Assembly (NCBI GenBank): GCA_001598975.1 | Contig: BBXU01001877.1 | Span: 31,783 to 95,782, forward strand | Origin: Parachlorella kessleri | Lineage: Eukaryota; Chlorophyta; Trebouxiophyceae; Chlorellales; Chlorellaceae | Reading direction: 5' to 3' | Length of the DNA: 64,000 nt | In this document: piece by piece, positions 59,159 to 64,000 of the stretch | Layout: each line of letters starts with the position of its first letter | Numbering within the stretch: position 1 is the first letter of the stretch | Notes under the pieces: model-generated | What the model was told of the DNA's origin: nothing | Seen by the model: the letters and a program-made list of their open reading frames with translations, nothing else | Database searches by the model: none | Translations under genes and position numbers: made by a program

Positions 59159-59838
59159 AGTCCAACTCCTGGCTAACTTCGTGACCCTAGCCTTGTGCAT
59201 GACCTTGTATATTGCCTTTGTACTTCTAGTTGCTTTCTCTGCTGGGGGAGTTGCTGCCCCCTCTTCTCAGTTGCACCCTGGCTGCAGACACACCATGGAA
59301 CGTCATTTTGCAACATCTACACGTTTTGCCATGGCGTGGCCATGGCCATGCACATCATGTTAGTCATGGCTGGTCACGTGCATCTACGTACCATGAGTCA
59401 AGCATTACATACATTGTATTAGCATTGTTACATAGGCTAGCCAGGAAAGGTGGCCATCAGTCGAGACGCAAATAGTAGGGATAAGGGCAAATAAAAAGCT
59501 CCGCGCTCTCCCCATACAAAAAGCAAGCGCACACCAGGCACACTGCTTGACGTGCCAGCGTCAACTCAGACAGGAATGCCTTAGAGTCAAGGACAGAGAG
59601 GCAGCCGGGAGGCAGCCAGGCACCCCTGTTAACAGTCCATCTCTAGGGTTTAATCCTTAACCCTAAATTGCAACTGCTACCAGCCCTATCAGCACACGCC
59701 ACCCCTACCTCCCCACAATTTGCAATGCCTGCAACGATGAGCCGACATCCAGTTGCTAGCCCTACCAGGAGGATCTCCAACCACCCATGCTGTCCAAATG
59801 CTTCAGGGTTGACAAGATAGCGCATGCCTTCGAACCCC
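59159..59838. other. Intergenic between convergent genes
   Basis: 3' UTR space for the gene ending at 59158 and for the minus-strand gene ending at 59839. No exon found. Confidence 0.5.
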
Positions 59839-61118
59839 TCATGCCCTGCTGCGGCTGCCATCGATGCTGACAGTGTCAGAGGGGTTGGCTGTCTTGCAGG
59901 GCGGCCCAAAGCTGCACGCCAGCCGGCCATTGAACTTGGGTCGCTTGCAGGCGGCCTTATTGGCCCCCGTCACCAGGCAGCGCTTGCCGCTGGGCAAGCA
60001 GTAGCCTGCGGGGGCAGCCGGGGGCAGTAGCGGAAGGGGGCAAGGCATTGGGGCTGACCATGGGCCTTCCCCTGGGGCTTCCCCCTGGGGGAACAGCGTG
60101 GCACAGCATGACGGCATGGGACCTGACCACACGGCAGATTGGTTTGCTGTGAACCAAGCCCTTCATACGAGTCCTTTGCAAGCCTGCACATGAAGAACCC
60201 CAAAGAGCATCAGAGCGGAAGCCATGTCAGATCCACCTACCATCGTAGTCGCAACCCCAGGGCCGCTCCTCCGGCAGACATGTGGAGAAGACGTAGGAGA
60301 GGAGTGAGTCTAGCAAGCCCCCCAGCGCGTCTTGGGCGGCTAGGCTGCAGACCATGTCGGCGGCAGCCTTCAAGCAGCCGACGCCAACCTGCGGTCAAAG
60401 GGATGATAGAACAGCTAAGCTTCACAAGAGATGTCATAACTGCGCTGGGCATCACTCCTTCGAGTGCAAAGCATCGTGTACAAAGTCTTAGCCTTCCAAA
60501 TCACGAGGGGGTGGTTGACTTGCCACAGGAACTCCACTATAGCCCCACCTGCCTCAGTGCCTCCGCGCAGCCTTCGGGGCAGGCCTTGTGATGCTCCAGC
60601 AGGGGCTGGTCCCACTGCTGCGGCACCGAAGGGAGGAGCTCCTCTGGAGCGGTGCCGTTGGTGCAGAGGGAGAGGAGGTCGGGGGTCTCCCCCTGGAGGC
60701 ACGCTGGCCATGCTGTGCTGGACAGGGCATCCATCCCGTCGCCAAAGGTGACTGCAGCCACGGCACGGTGAGGCACACAAACGTCCAGGCCCCTGCTGTG
60801 CCATCAGAGGGGCCAGAGTACTCAGGCGGAAGAGCATGGTGCCGCTGGGCTGCGGATAATTACATTACATTACACACATTTAACATCCTCGGAGCCAGCA
60901 GAACTAATGGGACGGAGACTTGCACCAAGCAAATTCAATGTACATAATGCTGCAGGCGAGCATGGCGGGGACCCACAGGGAAGTCCTGACGCGCACAACA
61001 GGCTAGCAGGCTTGGAGCTTACCATTGGGAGGGGGCGGTAGGGCAGCCTCCCAGCGGCACCAGTCCGACCCCACACAACTTGACCTCGACCTCAGAGCGC
61101 TACAGTACGGTAAAAGCA
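59839..61118 (-). CDS. Cysteine-rich protein, unrecognised (5' end unresolved)
   Basis: In-phase exons: up to about 61113-61023, 60751-60549, 60388-60241 and 60005-59839 (TGA). The product is rich in Cys spread along its length: SCVGSDWCRWEAAL, AWPACLQGETPDLLSLCTNG, HHKACPEGCAEALRQ, VGVGCLKAAADMVCSL, FSTCLPEERPWGCDYDG, YCLPSGKRCLV and RLACSFGPPC. Such spacing suggests disulfides and therefore a secreted or lumenal protein, but no signal peptide is visible because the first exon was not found. Two other frames across 60.4-60.8 kb are also open; this one was chosen because its splice phases agree and it continues into the downstream exons. I do not recognise the family. Confidence 0.6.
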
Positions 61119-61835
61119 CTTCCACCACATCATCCCTGCACATCGCAGCCAAGCCTGCGCAGCTAAGACCTCAGTTATAAGCAGGCAGTGTGGAAGCCTT
61201 TGTTGAGTATGCCAATCAAGGAAATACATCGTGGACACCAGGCCTACTGCCGCCAGTATCCCACGACCCCAACCGAGGGCAGTGTACCTGAGACTGCAAA
61301 CCTGAGGCTCACAACCATAGTCTTCAGGACTGTACTTGGTTGCTCCAACCAGCAAAAGGCCACCTGCAACTGAGGGATGGGGCAGGGGTGGGGTGGTGAA
61401 GTGCCTGTGCCACTGCGGCCTCTGGTGGTGTTGTAGAGGTGTACCGGGGATGCTCCCTCACCCAGCAGGGTTGCGAGCGTCAACAATAAAGCTTGCATCT
61501 GCCTCTGATCAGCGTCTTGGGCCAAGTAATTGGAGTCATCTCCGAAACAAAGCAGGGTCAAAGGCGTTTCGCCACATAGCCATCACCTGCCTCCCAAGGA
61601 CTGGAATTAGGTGGACATCTACATATCGCATTCCAGCATAGGATGCAGCACTAGTGTGAGTAGTTATGACTGCCTAGGCCGGCAAGGCATGCCAGGAGTT
61701 GCAGAACTGGCGCGCTGGCGGGCTTTTACAAGCAGGGATGGTTCTTCTAAAGCCATCTATCAGAATTCCATTAGGAAACCATATCTCACTGAAATCAAAC
61801 GATGATCTGCTCCTGGTGCACCGTCATGCGCTGAC
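61119..61835. other. Divergent intergenic region
   Basis: Lies between the Cys-rich gene (-) and ATG12 (+). It probably contains the missing first exon of the former and the ATG12 promoter. No exon is firmly supported. Confidence 0.4.
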
Positions 61836-62484
61836 ATGTCTGAGCAGCAGAAGCCCGATAGCAAAGGTGCTCTGCTGCCTGAGGCACTCCCTTTCTTCTG
61901 GGCTGCTCTGGACTTCACTTCTACTACTCAAAGGCTTGTGGTGCGTGCAGTTGTGATACTCTTCAAGCAGACCGGAGATGCGCCAATACTGAAGCAAAAC
62001 AAGGTTAAGGTGAGCAAGGGCGGGCACCACAGGGATGAAGAATTGTCTGGCGGCCTAGCACGCGCATACCCAGGAGACAGGGCACTGGCCTGGACTGCAG
62101 GTTGACGGCCAAGAGAAGTTTGCAAAGCTTGTGGAGTTTCTGCGGAAGAAGCTTGGCAGAGAACAAGTGGTAAGGCATTCCATACACCGCATAAGAGAAG
62201 TGACACCTGGATGTACTGCTTTGCGCTGTCCAGCAACCTTCTTGAAGCGTGGCTAGCGAAAATTCCATGCACCACGTCCCAGGCTCGAACGCTTGAACCA
62301 AAGGAAAACCTCGCCAACATCGGGTTTTGAGAATTGTACTCTCCTGTACTGCTGCCTGCAGTTTGTGTATCTTAAGGAGGCGTTCTCTCCCAGTCTGGAC
62401 GAGCGCATCAGCGTGCTCTTTGACGCCTTTGGGGTGGACGGCAGGCTGGTCGTGAATTACGCCCTCACACCCGCGTGGGGCTGA
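61836..62484 (+). CDS. ATG12: Autophagy ubiquitin-like protein ATG12
   Basis: Four exons (61836-61866, 61951-62009, 62101-62169, 62362-62484) close to 93 residues, the length of plant ATG12. Landmarks: VVILFKQTGDAPILKQNKVK, the helix QEKFAKLVEFLRKKLG, FVYLKEAFSPSLDERISVLF, FGVDGRLVVNYALTPAWG. The protein ends in the exposed Gly needed for E1 (ATG7) activation and conjugation to ATG5, so no protease processing is required. The conjugate acts with ATG16 to lipidate ATG8 on autophagosomes. The first intron (61867-61950) is only 84 nt and its sequence is open in frame; retaining it would insert 28 residues, but splicing restores the conserved start of the fold. Confidence 0.95.
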
Positions 62485-62511
62485 CGGCGACTTTCATGAG
62501 ATTTTAAGTAC

Positions 62512-62608
62512 CGCAGTACAGCACAGCACAACACAGCACAGCACAGCACAACACAACACAGCACGCGGGCTGGTCGTGAACTACGCCCTCACACCCGCGT
62601 GGCCCTGA
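62512..62608 (+). repeat. CAGCA/CAACA microsatellite plus duplicated ATG12 C-terminal coding end
   Basis: A pentanucleotide CAGCA/CAACA run (about 62512-62563) is followed by a near-exact copy (62566-62608) of the last 40 nt of ATG12. The copy reads LVVNYALTPAWP then stop; the terminal Gly codon is changed to Pro. Confidence 0.9.
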
Positions 62609-63056
62609 GCCGGGCGCACCTGAAGCAAAGCCAAAGGACAGCGCAGCGCTGCACGACAGGGAGCCATAGGTAGGGTGTTAGTGAGGGATTCCTAACAATC
62701 ATGGGTGTGGGGCCTGCTTGTCTTCATACTGAGGCAAGACGTAATGGAAGTGCAGCAAGGGTGGTTGCAGAGCTGGGCATACTGGGTATATCCTTCACCC
62801 AATAGCAGTGCCTTGGGGCCCGTGGAGTTCTGGCACCGCAACACACGCAGCCTGTGGGGATACTGCATATTACATCCAATGTGCTTCATGTCGCGCAGGG
62901 TAGTGGCTATCAAACGACTTCAGCCAGGAGGCGCAGCAGAGCACATCTGCGTGCACTAGCGAGTGTCCTGGGGCCAGCTGACTGTCCTGGCAAGCAAGCA
63001 AGCAAGCAAGCGGTGCCGCTAGCTTGGCTGACACTGTTGGGGCCTGACTGTTGACC
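62609..63056. other. Intergenic, ATG12 to YTH gene
   Basis: No exon found. A short AAGC repeat (AAGCAAGCAAGCAAGC) lies at about 62994-63010. Confidence 0.5.
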
Positions 63057-63923
63057 ATGGCGGCTATGGGGCGTGTGCGCTACTTTGTTCTGCGCAGCGT
63101 GAATCTGCAAAATATAGACAAGTCTGTGGAAGAAGGTATGCTGCACGCACTCATATATGCATGAGTTTGGAATATCGTGGCGGAGATAATTCTTTGTGTA
63201 GCGCATATCGTTGTTGTACCCTTGGCGGTGTTGATGCAAGTTCATGCCCGGCATCATGCGGGGTTATATACATGATGTTACTCCTATGACCCTCCTGTAC
63301 CTGGATACCGATATTTGCGGCCAAAGAAGCGTAGGTGTCCCTGGCTATTGTGGACCCATTGTGAGTGCCTTAGCATTGTATGCTGCAACTGATGCACCTA
63401 TGGTTCTCTCAATAGTCCCCTGGGAGTCACCTATGGGCTCTGGCATAGCTGCAGCAGCAGTTGGTTTTTTGGTGGCGAGGCCCGTGGTCAACACAGGGCC
63501 AGATACAGCATGCAATTGAGTGGATGCCATGTGGCTCAATTTAGTATTCCTGAGACTAGTGTGGGAGAGACCAAGAGCACAATTCTTGGCTTCTACTCAT
63601 ACCTGCTCACAAGCCTTATCTTGCAAGCTATTAAGGTTTGCCATGACGATGCTTGACTGCCTGCAGCAGGCAAAACTTTCCAGGTGTCGACCTGCAGCTG
63701 TTTCGGTTCTTTGTTACTTCACCTCTTCTGCGCCCAAGAACACTACTCTGCAAGTTTACCAACCACCCTGTTTGCAGGCGTGTGGGCCACTCAGCCTCAC
63801 AACGAGGTCAAGCTCAATGAGGCCTACATGACCAGCGATGACGTGTTCCTGGTCTTCAGCGTCAATGCCAGTGGCCACTTCCAAGGCTACGCCCGCATGG
63901 CCAGCCCTGTACGGCAGGAGCAG
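63057..63923 (+). CDS. YTH-domain RNA-binding protein (3' part beyond window)
   Basis: Two exons (63057-63135, 63778-63923) give 75 residues and the second ends in a donor (CAG/GTGGGA), so the gene continues past 64000. The YTH domain starts almost at the N-terminus: RYFVLRSVNLQNIDKSVEEG, then VWATQPHNEVKLNEAY, the first aromatic-cage Trp being in VWAT. It continues with SDDVFLVFSVNASGHFQGYA. YTH proteins read N6-methyladenosine in RNA. The lack of a long N-terminal low-complexity region and the wording GHFQGYARM resemble the YTHDC1/CPSF30-YTH type more than ECT/YTHDF, but the rest is not visible. The intron is 642 bp. Confidence 0.9.
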
Positions 63924-64000
63924 GTGGGATGGTGGGGACAGGCGAGTGTTGTGTCCCTCGGGGCGAAGAGGTAAGCTGGCCCAGGTGGAACACAGAAGGG

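Noticed and set aside
59820..59835. TTCGAACC-type tRNA-like motif on the minus strand
   Set aside because: Lies directly at the end of a coding exon and no acceptor stem or A box can be drawn.
1..64000. CRISPR arrays, prophage, transposase or insertion-sequence genes
   Set aside because: No spaced direct-repeat array and no transposase, integrase or reverse-transcriptase motif was seen in any frame.

Overview
This window looks like nuclear DNA of a GC-rich green alga (Chlorophyta). I infer that from dense genes with many short GT-AG introns, CTG/CAG and GC-rich simple repeats, plant-type proteins (a POWERDRESS-like SANT protein, plant-type NDUFB8, a 93-residue ATG12) and lineage traits common in algae (ShKT, VHL and FkbM domains). 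No species can be named from the sequence alone. Because genes are split, I joined exons by hand. Where a model is called complete, every exon phase closes on one open frame.

Layout, left to right. 0.3-9.6 kb (-): a very large NCoR/POWERDRESS-type SANT corepressor, running off the left edge. 10.0-14.6 kb (+): an 11-exon class I histone deacetylase, head to head with it across 456 bp. 15.4-19.2 kb (+): a phytanoyl-CoA-dioxygenase-like oxygenase. 20.4-23.3 kb (-): a VHL-beta-domain/zinc-metallopeptidase fusion. 23.6-26.1 kb (-): a membrane-anchored family-2 glycosyltransferase. 27.0-27.7 kb (-): a DUF488 protein. 28.8-29.9 kb (-): an unrecognised membrane protein. 30.0-31.2 kb (+): an FkbM methyltransferase. 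32.3-35.4 kb (+): a large protein with a beta-barrel-like C-terminus. 36.3-37.2 kb (+): complex I NDUFB8. 39.0-41.1 kb (-): a PAQR-type seven-helix protein. 41.2-42.8 kb (+): an RluA-type pseudouridine synthase. 43.3-44.3 kb (-): a profilin-like protein. 44.7-48.4 kb (-): an STK16-like kinase with a large insert. 48.8-52.8 kb (+): a membrane-anchored ShKT/aldo-keto reductase fusion. 53.9-54.3 kb (-): mitochondrial ribosomal protein bL31m. 54.7-59.2 kb (+): an unrecognised membrane protein whose intron holds three in-frame copies of an exon. 59.8-61.1 kb (-): a cysteine-rich protein. 61.8-62.5 kb (+): ATG12. 63.06 kb to the edge (+): the start of a YTH-domain protein.

Two themes stand out. First, several neighbours are divergent pairs separated by under about 460 bp, so shared promoters are likely common. 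The most striking is the SANT corepressor/HDAC pair, whose plant and animal relatives act in one deacetylase complex. Second, short local duplications of exon ends and splice sites recur: the 51-nt cassette near 56.6 kb, the mini-exon copy at 51.26 kb and the duplicated ATG12 tail at 62.57 kb. They suggest ongoing exon birth by tandem duplication.
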